Source: JBQCHF01 sp051953655 (lineage in GTDB: Bacteria; Actinomycetota; Actinomycetes; Motilibacterales; Motilibacteraceae). From it: 7,047 nt of DNA. Under the pieces are notes generated by a model. The model was given only the letters and a program-made list of their open reading frames with translations, was not told the origin of the DNA and made no database searches. The stretch's first letter is position 1; each line of letters starts with the position of its first letter. The stretch spans positions 1 through 7,047 of the forward strand of contig JBQCIO010000367.1 in the NCBI GenBank assembly GCA_051953655.1. The letters run 5' to 3'. The position numbers and the translations under genes are program-made. Of the stretch, positions 1 through 5,024 are shown one piece after another.

Positions 1-89
1 GGGCGGGGGGGGGGGGGGGGGCGCCGCGACGGGGGGGGGGCGGGGGGGCCGCCGCCGGCGGGGGGGGCGGCCGCGCGGTCCGCCCGGTG
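1..89. other. G-homopolymer low-complexity contig end
   Basis: This stretch is almost only G and C and holds G runs of 17 (5-21), 10 (31-40), 7 (42-48) and 8 (60-67) bases. No reading frame or regulatory element is credible here. Such one-sided poly-G is typical of read-end errors in two-colour short-read chemistry carried into a contig terminus, so I infer that these bases are partly or wholly artefactual. The sequence becomes normal at about position 80, and the stop codon of the neighbouring transporter gene (90-92) reads cleanly. Confidence 0.7.
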
Positions 90-1718
90 TCAGGCGGCGA
101 AGCCCGCGGTCTTGAGGCGGGGCAGGCCGTCGTCGTAGTAGGCGATGCCGGCGACCTTCTTGGACGTCCCGAGGAGGAGCTTCTCGTGGTAGAGGTAGAT
201 CAGACCCTCCAGCTGGGCCTGCTGCTGCAGAGCCTTCGCGTAGAGCGCCTTGCGCTGCGCCACGTCCGAGGTCGCACGCGCCTGGTCGAGAGCGTCGTCG
301 ATCGTCTTGTCCGAGATCCCGGAGATGTTCAGCGGGGCGCCCGTGTGCATGAAGCTGTAGATGTTGCCGTCAGGGTCGACCCGGCCGGACCAGCCGATCG
401 CGAAGGTGTCGAACTTTCCGGCGTCGGTCTGGTCGAGCGCGGTGGTGAACTCGGTCGGGGCCAGCTTGAGGTCGAAGCCGGCCGCCTTCACCATGCCCTG
501 CAGCACCTGCCCGATGCGGGCGGCCTGCGGGTCGGTGCCGATGATGAGCGTGGCCGGGACCGGCGTGGGGACGCCGGACTCCTGCACCAGCTGCTTGGCC
601 TTGGCCGGGTCCGCCTTCTGGCACGGCGTGTCGTCACGGAACGGGCTCTTGAGCGGCAGCGGCGAGCAGTCCGGGGCGAACTGGCCCGCGAACACGACCT
701 TGTTGAGCGTGTCCCGGTCGATCGCCAGGTCGAAGGCCTGACGCAGCTTGGCGTTCTGGCCCAGCGCCGTGTTGATCGAGCCGACCGGCTTGCCGATCCC
801 GTTGGCGTTGCCGATGTTCACGGTGATGCCCTGGTAGCCGATCGAGGTGGCGGTGACCAGGGTGAGGTCGGGGTTGCTGGAGACCTGCTGCGCGTCGGTG
901 GGCGCGAGCCGCTCGGCCGCGTCGATGTCGCCGGAGCGGAGGTTGGCCAGGCGGACGTTCGGATCGGTGATGATCTTGAAGGTCAGCTTGTCGAGCTTGA
1001 CCTTGTCCTTGTCGTAGTAGTTGTCCGCCTTCTTCAGCACGATCTCGTTGCCGGGCGACCGGCTCACGAACTGGAACGGTCCGACGCACACCGGCGCGGT
1101 GCCGAAGTCGTTGCCGAGCTTCTTGAGCGCGGTCGGCGACATGATCATGCCGGCGCGGTCGGCCAGGGCGCCGGCCAGCGGCGAGTAGGGCTTGGAGAGC
1201 GTGAGCTTCACCGTCTGCGGGTCGACGACCTCGACCTTGCTGACCGGCGCCAGGTCGGCGGTGCGCGCCGAGCCCTCGGCAGTCAGGTCGCGGTCCAGCG
1301 TGGTCTTGACGGCCGTCGCGTCGAAGGGGGTCCCGTCGGTGAAGGTGATGCCCGTGCGCAGCTTGATGGTGACCGTCTTCTGGTCGCTGCTGAACTCGGG
1401 CAGCGCCGCCGCGAGCTGCGGGACGATGTTGAGGTCCTTGTCGGTGTCGTAGAGCTTCTCGCACAGGTTGGCGAAGACCTCGCGGCCGACCAGCGTGCGG
1501 GCGAACGTCGGGTCGAGCTTGTCCGGGTCCTCCGCGAGCGCGAAGGTCATCTCTCCGCCGGACTTCACGTTGGCGTTGCCGGCGTCGGTGCCGTGGGCCG
1601 GGGTGGTGGAGCCACCTCCTCCGCCGGCGGTGGTGGAGCCGCTTCCCCCCGAGCATGCGGCGAGCGAGAGGGCGGCGGCTGTCACAGCGACGAGCAGCCG
1701 ACGACGGGGCACAGGCAT
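90..1718 (-). CDS. ABC transporter family 5 substrate-binding lipoprotein
   Basis: This 542-residue protein is the extracytoplasmic solute receptor of an ABC importer of the peptide/nickel/opine class (SBP_bac_5). It captures substrate outside the membrane and passes it to a permease pair. The long frame opens upstream, but the ATG at 1718 is chosen because it gives a proper lipoprotein signal (basic MPVPRRR, a hydrophobic stretch, lipobox LAAC with Cys22) and has GGGAG six bases before it. A Ser/Gly/Thr-rich linker (about 23-50) follows. The family's DPxxLDP-like start lies at 64-70, the FTDGTPFDATAVK region at about 126-138, GPFQF at 213-217 and LRQAFDLAIDR at 325-335. Cys351 and Cys366 sit close together and could form a disulfide. 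Length is normal for the family. The substrate cannot be read from the sequence. No permease or ATPase gene is visible; they may lie beyond the left edge. A GTATAC operator-like site 74-87 bases upstream links the gene to the GntR regulator. Confidence 0.93.
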   Translation of the reverse strand: MPVPRRRLLVAVTAAALSLAACSGGSGSTTAGGGGGSTTPAHGTDAGNANVKSGGEMTFALAEDPDKLDPTFARTLVGREVFANLCEKLYDTDKDLNIVPQLAAALPEFSSDQKTVTIKLRTGITFTDGTPFDATAVKTTLDRDLTAEGSARTADLAPVSKVEVVDPQTVKLTLSKPYSPLAGALADRAGMIMSPTALKKLGNDFGTAPVCVGPFQFVSRSPGNEIVLKKADNYYDKDKVKLDKLTFKIITDPNVRLANLRSGDIDAAERLAPTDAQQVSSNPDLTLVTATSIGYQGITVNIGNANGIGKPVGSINTALGQNAKLRQAFDLAIDRDTLNKVVFAGQFAPDCSPLPLKSPFRDDTPCQKADPAKAKQLVQESGVPTPVPATLIIGTDPQAARIGQVLQGMVKAAGFDLKLAPTEFTTALDQTDAGKFDTFAIGWSGRVDPDGNIYSFMHTGAPLNISGISDKTIDDALDQARATSDVAQRKALYAKALQQQAQLEGLIYLYHEKLLLGTSKKVAGIAYYDDGLPRLKTAGFAA

Positions 1719-1724
1719 GGGGCA

Positions 1725-1729
1725 CTCCC
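1725..1729 (-). promoter_or_regulatory. Ribosome binding site of the substrate-binding protein gene
   Basis: The minus strand reads GGGAG followed by six bases and then ATG. This site decides in favour of the start at 1718 over the far upstream in-frame start at 1904, which would put 62 arginine-rich residues in front of the lipoprotein signal. Confidence 0.7.
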
Positions 1730-1791
1730 GGCGATTCAGGGCACGGGCGAAGAAACGCCTCGCGAGGACCCGCCTACTGTGGCGTAGCCGT

Positions 1792-1805
1792 CCTTCGTAT
1801 ACAAG
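1792..1805. promoter_or_regulatory. Candidate GntR/FCD operator upstream of the transporter gene
   Basis: The plus strand reads CCTTCGTATACAAG, an imperfect palindrome centred on GTATAC (minus strand CTTGTATACGAAGG). Its first 12 bases recur exactly, inverted, at 2975-2986 before the GntR gene. FCD-type GntR proteins such as MatR are known to bind TTGTATACA-like dyads. The site lies 74-87 bases upstream of the transporter start. TATACG on the minus strand could serve as the -10 element, in which case a bound regulator would block transcription; that last step is inference. Confidence 0.6.
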
Positions 1806-1877
1806 AGGCGAGAGCCGAATCGTTACCTTCCGTCGATGAGCGGCACCTCCTCGGCGACGGGTGGAGGGGCCATGACG

Positions 1878-1887
1878 GTGGATCCAC
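1878..1887. repeat. Perfect 10-base palindrome GTGGATCCAC
   Basis: A self-complementary decamer lies in the intergenic gap upstream of the transporter gene and is followed directly by another GGATC (1889-1893). It could be a second protein-binding dyad, but a palindrome of this length can also occur by chance. No function is assigned. Confidence 0.3.
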
Positions 1888-2120
1888 GGATCAATCGCGC
1901 CCACGGGGCCATCTGCTCACCTCGGACATCCGGGTGCGACTGGGCACTGGAAGGGCAGCTGCGCTGATGACGGGGAGTGCGTGGGTGGCCGGCTCAGGCT
2001 GGTCCCTGCAGCTGTCGAGGTGCGCAGAATGTGGCGCTGCTGCTGAGTTTTCTCGGCGTGTCGTGCATCGCCGTCGCACTCTGCGGACACTGCGGGCAGT
2101 CCGGCGTCACGTGGAGAGCT

Positions 2121-2150
2121 GTTGCGCGACACACCGGCGGGTCGTGCAAC
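2121..2150. repeat. 10-base inverted repeat with 10-base spacer
   Basis: Arms GTTGCGCGAC (2121-2130) and GTCGTGCAAC (2141-2150) match at nine of ten positions across a GC-rich 10-base loop. In plus-strand RNA the odd position becomes a G-U pair and the stem is continuous; in minus-strand RNA it becomes an A-C mismatch. No T-run follows. It lies about 145 bases past the GntR stop and could be a terminator, a binding dyad, or part of an untranslated RNA. An additional GTCGTGCA occurs at 2060-2067. Confidence 0.4.
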
Positions 2151-2267
2151 GCCTTTCCACTCGAGCCGCCTCAGACCGCTGGCGGGCCACAGGAACCGCC
2201 CCGCGCCCTGCTCCCCCCGTCACCAGCGCCTTCGACCCGCCGAACCACTCGCGAAGCCGAGCCCTGC

Positions 2268-2279
2268 CGGTATACGAGC
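2268..2279. promoter_or_regulatory. Third, partial GTATAC operator-like site
   Basis: CGGTATACGAGC contains TCGTATAC on its reverse strand, the eight-base core shared with the sites at 1792-1805 and 2973-2986. It lies 18-25 bases beyond the GntR stop codon. The outer bases differ from the other two, so it would be a weak or auxiliary site, for example for looping, or a chance match. Confidence 0.35.
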
Positions 2280-2294
2280 CAAGACCGCGAGCCG

Positions 2295-2963
2295 CTAGCC
2301 CCGCTTCACGTCCCGGAAGGCGGCGCGGGCGGCCGCGACGTGGGTGGTGGCGTGCGCCTCGGCGGCGACCTCGTCGCCGTCGAGGATCGCCCGGGCCAGC
2401 GCCACGTGCTCGGTCCACGAGTGCGCCGCACGCACCGGAAGGCTCTGCTGGTAGAGCCAACGGGCGCGCTGCAGCACCGGGGTGGCCACCATGGACAGGT
2501 AGGTGTTGCCGCTGAGCTCGATGACCGCCTCGTGGAACTCGGCGTTCAGGACGACCAGCGCCTCCTGGTCGCCGGCCTCGGAGGCGGCCTCGGCGGAGTG
2601 CAGGATGCTCTCGATCCGGTCGCGGGTGCCCTCGTCGGTGCGCCGCGCGGCCAGCCGGGCGGCCAGGCTCTCCAGCGCCATGCGGACGTCGAAGAGCTCC
2701 TCGGCCTCCTCCGCGCCGAGGTGCGCCACGGCGGCGCCGCGCCGGGGCAGGACCTCGACGAACCCTTCGGCGGCCAGCACCCGGATCGCCTCCCGCACCG
2801 GGTTGCGCGACACCCCGAGCTCGGCGGCCATCCGGTCCTCGACCAGGCGCGTGCCGGGGAGCAGCTCACCGCGCAGGATCCGGCGGCGGATCTCCTCGTA
2901 GACCACCGACTGCAGCGGCAGATGCGTCTCCCCCAGCTTCGGCTGCCGCGACACGATGCTCAC
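2295..2963 (-). CDS. GntR family transcriptional regulator, FCD subfamily
   Basis: This is a 222-residue DNA-binding regulator. An N-terminal winged helix-turn-helix spans about residues 17-80, with the recognition segment MAAELGVSRNPVREAIRVL (45-63) and wing LPRRGAAV (72-79). It is followed by an all-helical FCD ligand-binding domain (about 90-215). The FCD metal/ligand positions appear to be Asn140, His144, His186 and His208. The first is usually Asp, and Asn is a variant of that position. Such proteins usually repress catabolic or uptake genes and release DNA when they bind a small carboxylate or similar effector. The start is uncertain. GTG at 2963 is preferred, a TTG at 2972 would add three residues, and a GTG at 2954 would remove three; none has a clear ribosome binding site. 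The gene lies upstream of the transporter gene on the same strand. Shared operator-like motifs suggest that it regulates itself and that gene. The effector is unknown. Confidence 0.92.
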   Translation of the reverse strand: MSIVSRQPKLGETHLPLQSVVYEEIRRRILRGELLPGTRLVEDRMAAELGVSRNPVREAIRVLAAEGFVEVLPRRGAAVAHLGAEEAEELFDVRMALESLAARLAARRTDEGTRDRIESILHSAEAASEAGDQEALVVLNAEFHEAVIELSGNTYLSMVATPVLQRARWLYQQSLPVRAAHSWTEHVALARAILDGDEVAAEAHATTHVAAARAAFRDVKRG

Positions 2964-2972
2964 AAGCGACAA

Positions 2973-2986
2973 ACTGTATACGAAGG
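2973..2986. promoter_or_regulatory. Candidate autoregulatory operator and promoter of the GntR gene
   Basis: The plus strand reads ACTGTATACGAAGG. Its reverse complement CCTTCGTATACAGT shares 12 exact bases with the site upstream of the transporter gene. On the minus strand TACAGT (2978-2973) fits the actinobacterial TAnnnT -10 pattern. Transcription would then begin near 2966-2963, almost on the GTG start codon, giving a nearly leaderless message. A repressor bound here would cover the -10 region. Motif sharing is seen directly; promoter function is inferred. Confidence 0.6.
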
Positions 2987-2993
2987 CCCAGTG

Positions 2994-3008
2994 GAAGGGG
3001 ACCCCTTC
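2994..3008. repeat. 15-base palindrome GAAGGGGACCCCTTC
   Basis: Two perfect 7-base arms flank a single central A. The one-base centre makes an RNA hairpin unlikely with all pairs formed, so a dimeric protein-binding site is the better reading. It lies 31-45 bases upstream of the GntR start, roughly where a -35 element or upstream operator would be expected. It is unrelated to the GTATAC motif, so a different regulator may bind it. Confidence 0.45.
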
Positions 3009-3013
3009 GCGGC

Positions 3014-3067
3014 GGTCATGTCGAGCCAGTCATGTCGGGTTGTCATGTCGGGGCTGTCATGTCGGGG
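3014..3067. repeat. Four-copy TCATGTCG direct-repeat array
   Basis: TCATGTCG occurs at 3016-3023, 3030-3037, 3043-3050 and 3057-3064, at steps of 14, 13 and 14 bases. The last two copies extend to TGTCATGTCGGGGC. The array sits between the stop of the membrane peptidase gene and the promoter of the GntR gene. The spacing does not match a 10.5-base helical turn. Possible readings are a cluster of binding sites, a short minisatellite, or a relic of an insertion-sequence end carrying transposase-binding repeats. No transposase is present in the window. Confidence 0.75.
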
Positions 3068-3086
3068 CCACCAGCCGGACGGCCCC
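3064..3086 (-). terminator. GC-rich hairpin after the peptidase gene
   Basis: GGGGCC (3064-3069) and GGCCCC (3081-3086) form a perfect six-base stem with an 11-base loop, starting ten bases after the stop codon of the minus-strand peptidase gene. There is no T-run, which is common for actinobacterial terminators. It overlaps the last TCATGTCG copy by one base. Confidence 0.4.
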
Positions 3087-3096
3087 ATGCCGAGGC

Positions 3097-3750
3097 TCAG
3101 CGCCAGGGCGCGTCCGCTCCCCCCTCGTCCCAGTCCGTGCCCGCGGCGCAGGAGCCGCTGCGGTAGCCGTCGGGCATGCGCGGGTAGACGGTGCGCCAGT
3201 AGTCCGCCGCCAGCGCGTGCGCGTCACCCGGGGAGGCGCCGAGCAACCGCGCGGTCCAGGCATCGCGCTGCATCGCCTGGCACTCGGCCCGTGCCTCGTC
3301 CAACGTCCCCGCCAGGTGCATCGCCTCGTGCGTGAGGACGTGCACCGCGACGACCTGCTCGGGGGTCGGCGCGCGGCCGTGGTCGTCGAGGTAGTGACGG
3401 ATCGCGGTGCACTGCTCGAGCTTCACCAGCGCAGGTCCCGACGGACGTCCGTTCTGGAACGGGACGTGACCGAGGTCGCCGGTGGCGTCCACGAACGACT
3501 GCCCCGCCGTCTGGCAGTCGACCTCCACCCGGTGCCCGACCAGCTCCGACGCGACGTCGGAGAGCCGCCGCTGCAGGGCGTCGTGCCGGTAGACCGTCAC
3601 CCAGGCGGCCCCGGCCAGGACGAGCAGCACCGCCAGCGAGAAGACCGGGAAGGGGCGCGCCCGCCCCAGGGCGTCGACCCGGCGGAGGGCCCAGCGGAGC
3701 GCGACGGCCGCGGCGACGGCGAGCAGCGCCCAGGCGACCCAGACGAGCAC
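3097..3750 (-). CDS. Membrane-anchored HExxH putative zinc metallopeptidase
   Basis: This 217-residue protein has two hydrophobic segments (about 1-20 and 36-54) separated by an arginine-rich loop, then a soluble domain of about 160 residues. The domain contains THEAMHLAG with HEAMH at 141-145, the zincin HExxH signature, followed by DEARAEC (151-157), where Glu152 or Glu156 could be the third zinc ligand. Four cysteines (79, 114, 157, 201) would allow two disulfides if the domain lies outside the membrane. The pattern resembles small uncharacterised actinobacterial proteins with a zincin core; no named family is claimed. A GTG start at 3750 is used; the upstream GGGTGA is only a weak ribosome binding site. 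The gene is divergent from the alpha/beta hydrolase and ends before a GC hairpin. Peptidase activity and substrate are unproven. It could equally be an inactive structural relative. Confidence 0.82.
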   Translation of the reverse strand: MLVWVAWALLAVAAAVALRWALRRVDALGRARPFPVFSLAVLLVLAGAAWVTVYRHDALQRRLSDVASELVGHRVEVDCQTAGQSFVDATGDLGHVPFQNGRPSGPALVKLEQCTAIRHYLDDHGRAPTPEQVVAVHVLTHEAMHLAGTLDEARAECQAMQRDAWTARLLGASPGDAHALAADYWRTVYPRMPDGYRSGSCAAGTDWDEGGADAPWR

Positions 3751-3844
3751 GCGTCACCCGCCGACGGCGGAGGGGCGAGAACCAGCGGGTGGACGCACAG
3801 GATGCATCGTGTCGCGAGCCGGGCTCCCTCGCGCCCGCCTCGGC

Positions 3845-3859
3845 CGAACTCGAGTTTCG
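3845..3859. promoter_or_regulatory. Palindrome in the divergent intergenic spacer
   Basis: AACTCGAGTT (3847-3856) is a perfect palindrome. With one extra T it extends on both sides (CCGAACTC/GAGTTTCGG). It lies between two divergently transcribed genes, about 95 bases from the peptidase start and 110 from the hydrolase start, so a regulator could act on both. No promoter hexamers are convincing here. Confidence 0.3.
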
Positions 3860-3922
3860 GGTCGGGGTCACCGCTGGCACCCTGTCCGGGGAGGGCGTTC
3901 CGCGGCATCGGGAGCGCGCCCG

Positions 3923-3958
3923 CACCACGACCAGCACCACGACCAGCACCAGGACCAG
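3923..3958. repeat. Three tandem copies of a 12-base unit
   Basis: CACCACGACCAG is repeated at 3923-3934 and 3935-3946, and with one change (CACCAGGACCAG) at 3947-3958. The array ends nine bases before the chosen hydrolase start. If translation began upstream it would encode a His/Asp/Gln repeat in the hydrolase frame, which is not expected for that family. I read it as an untranslated minisatellite that also displaces any normal ribosome binding site. Confidence 0.7.
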
Positions 3959-3967
3959 CGGCCGGAC

Positions 3968-4888
3968 ATGCAGCTCTACGAGTCGACCCGCCAGCACGCC
4001 GTGGCGACGCCCGACGGGCGCCGGCTGCGCGTGCGCGAGGCCGGGGACCCGGCGGGGGCTCCGGTGCTCGTGCACCACGGCATGCCCTCGGTGGGGCTGG
4101 TGTCCGTGCGCAGCCACGAGGACGCCCTGGCCCGGGGCCTGCGGCTGGTCGCCTGGGACCGGCCCGGCTACCCCGGCTCCTGCCGGGTGCCCGGGCGGAC
4201 CGTCGCCGCCGCCGCTCGCGACGCCGTCGTCGTGGCCGACGCGCTGCAGGCCGGGAGGTTCATGGCCTACGGCATGTCGGCCGGCGGACCGCACGCGCTG
4301 GCCGTGGCCGCGCTCGCGCCGGACCGGGTCGTCGCCGCGGCGGTGATGGCCAGCCCCGCCCCCTTCGACGCCGCCGGCCTGGAGTGGTCCGCCGGCCGCG
4401 ACGGCGCCAGCCGCGCCGCCCTGGAGCAGGCGGTCGCCGACCCGGAGGCCTATCGCAGCACGCTGGAGGAGGCCCGCGATCGGCTGCTGGCCAGCACCCC
4501 GGGCACCCTGCACCGCGAGCTGGCCCACCAGCTCAGCCCGGTCGACGCCGCAGCGCTCTCGGCCGGGTTCGCCGCCTCGGTCCACGCGCGCCAGACCGCC
4601 GCGCTCGCCGACGGCGTGGACGGGTGGCTGGACGACACCCTCGCGCTGCTGCGGCCGTGGGGCTTCGACGTCGCCGACGTCCGCTGCCCGGTGCTGGTGG
4701 TGCACGGCTCGCACGACCAGATGTCCCCGCCGGCGCACGGCCGGTGGCTCGCGGCGCACCTGCCCGGGGCCGAGGCCCGGCTGGGCGGCGAGCACGGGCA
4801 CGTCCGGCACACGGCCGGCGACCCCGGACCGGTGCACGCCTGGCTGCGCCGGCAGTGGGAGCTGGCCAGCCCGATGCCGTCGGCGTAG
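3968..4888 (+). CDS. Alpha/beta fold hydrolase
   Basis: This is a 306-residue cytoplasmic alpha/beta hydrolase, with no signal peptide. The oxyanion-hole motif HHG is at 36-38, the family's D-R-P-G-Y segment at 64-68, and the nucleophile elbow GMSAG at 102-106 with Ser104. The acid is Asp250 in HGSHDQ, and the catalytic His is probably His278 in GEHGHV (His276 is the alternative). A cap region (about 135-225) separates the core halves. All three triad residues are present, so it should be an active esterase, lipase or related hydrolase; the substrate cannot be told. The ATG at 3968 is chosen because homology-like sequence begins there. The frame is open back to a GTG at 3809, but that extension is arginine-rich and contains the 12-base tandem repeat. 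The ribosome binding site is poor, so the message may use weak or leaderless initiation. It is divergent from the peptidase gene. Confidence 0.9.
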   Translation: MQLYESTRQHAVATPDGRRLRVREAGDPAGAPVLVHHGMPSVGLVSVRSHEDALARGLRLVAWDRPGYPGSCRVPGRTVAAAARDAVVVADALQAGRFMAYGMSAGGPHALAVAALAPDRVVAAAVMASPAPFDAAGLEWSAGRDGASRAALEQAVADPEAYRSTLEEARDRLLASTPGTLHRELAHQLSPVDAAALSAGFAASVHARQTAALADGVDGWLDDTLALLRPWGFDVADVRCPVLVVHGSHDQMSPPAHGRWLAAHLPGAEARLGGEHGHVRHTAGDPGPVHAWLRRQWELASPMPSA

Positions 4889-4926
4889 GCGAGCACACCG
4901 GGCGCGCCGGCCCGTTCGGCAGCAGC

Positions 4927-4988
4927 GGTCCGGACGTGGCAGGCTCTTACGCCCGCCGGACCTGAGCGCCCCCGTCGCCCGGTCCGGC
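4927..4988. repeat. Alternating GGTCCGG inverted repeats in the leader of the HelD gene
   Basis: GGTCCGG at 4927-4933, its complement inside GCCGGACC at 4955-4962, and GGTCCGGC at 4981-4988 alternate in orientation. The middle arm can pair with either the first (7 bases) or the third (8 bases, 18-base loop), giving mutually exclusive hairpins. The second hairpin could end the hydrolase transcript; both together resemble an attenuator-like leader for the next gene. Which applies depends on an unmapped transcription start. Confidence 0.4.
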
Positions 4989-5010
4989 AGCGCCCCCGCA
5001 GACCCCGCCC

Positions 5011-5016
5011 GAGGAG
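5011..5016 (+). promoter_or_regulatory. Ribosome binding site of the HelD gene
   Basis: GAGGAG lies eight bases before the TTG at 5025. This near-ideal Shine-Dalgarno sequence justifies a TTG start in a gene with no suitable ATG or GTG nearby. Confidence 0.8.
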
Positions 5017-5024
5017 ACCCGCCC

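Larger units (their letters stand above)
1719..2294. other. 576-base intergenic gap with regulatory-looking elements
   Basis: No convincing gene lies between the regulator stop and the transporter start. The open frames here have arginine/serine-rich or proline-rich shadow compositions, no ribosome binding sites and no recognisable domain. The stretch is less GC-rich than the flanking coding DNA. It contains two GTATAC sites (1797-1802 and 2270-2275), a perfect palindrome GTGGATCCAC (1878-1887) followed at once by a second GGATC, and a 10-base dyad at 2121-2150. A long 5' region or a small untranslated RNA is possible, but nothing in the sequence proves it. Confidence 0.6.

Noticed and set aside
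87..1787. 566-residue plus-strand open frame
   Set aside because: It lies antisense to the substrate-binding protein, is rich in Val/Arg/Gly/Leu, has no domain, and arises from codon bias in GC-rich DNA.
1719..1904. 62-residue N-terminal extension of the substrate-binding protein
   Set aside because: It would bury the lipoprotein signal behind an arginine-rich segment, and the internal ATG has a good ribosome binding site.
1917..2132. 71-residue minus-strand small open frame in the long gap
   Set aside because: No ribosome binding site or motif, Ser/Pro/Arg-rich composition, and it runs across the 2121-2130 dyad arm; no support as a gene.
3014..3067. CRISPR array reading of the TCATGTCG repeats
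   Set aside because: Units are 8 bases with 5-6 base spacing, far too short for CRISPR repeats and spacers, and no cas gene is present.
3224..4837. 537-residue minus-strand open frame
   Set aside because: It is antisense to the hydrolase and out of frame with the peptidase; no recognisable motifs.
2956..4965. 669-residue plus-strand open frame
   Set aside because: It spans the peptidase gene in antisense, the intergenic spacer and the hydrolase in a different frame; its Arg/Pro/Ala composition is that of a shadow frame.
4889..5024. Rifamycin-associated element upstream of the HelD gene
   Set aside because: The GGTCCGG repeats do not match the RAE inverted repeat, and no other candidate is seen in the spacer.
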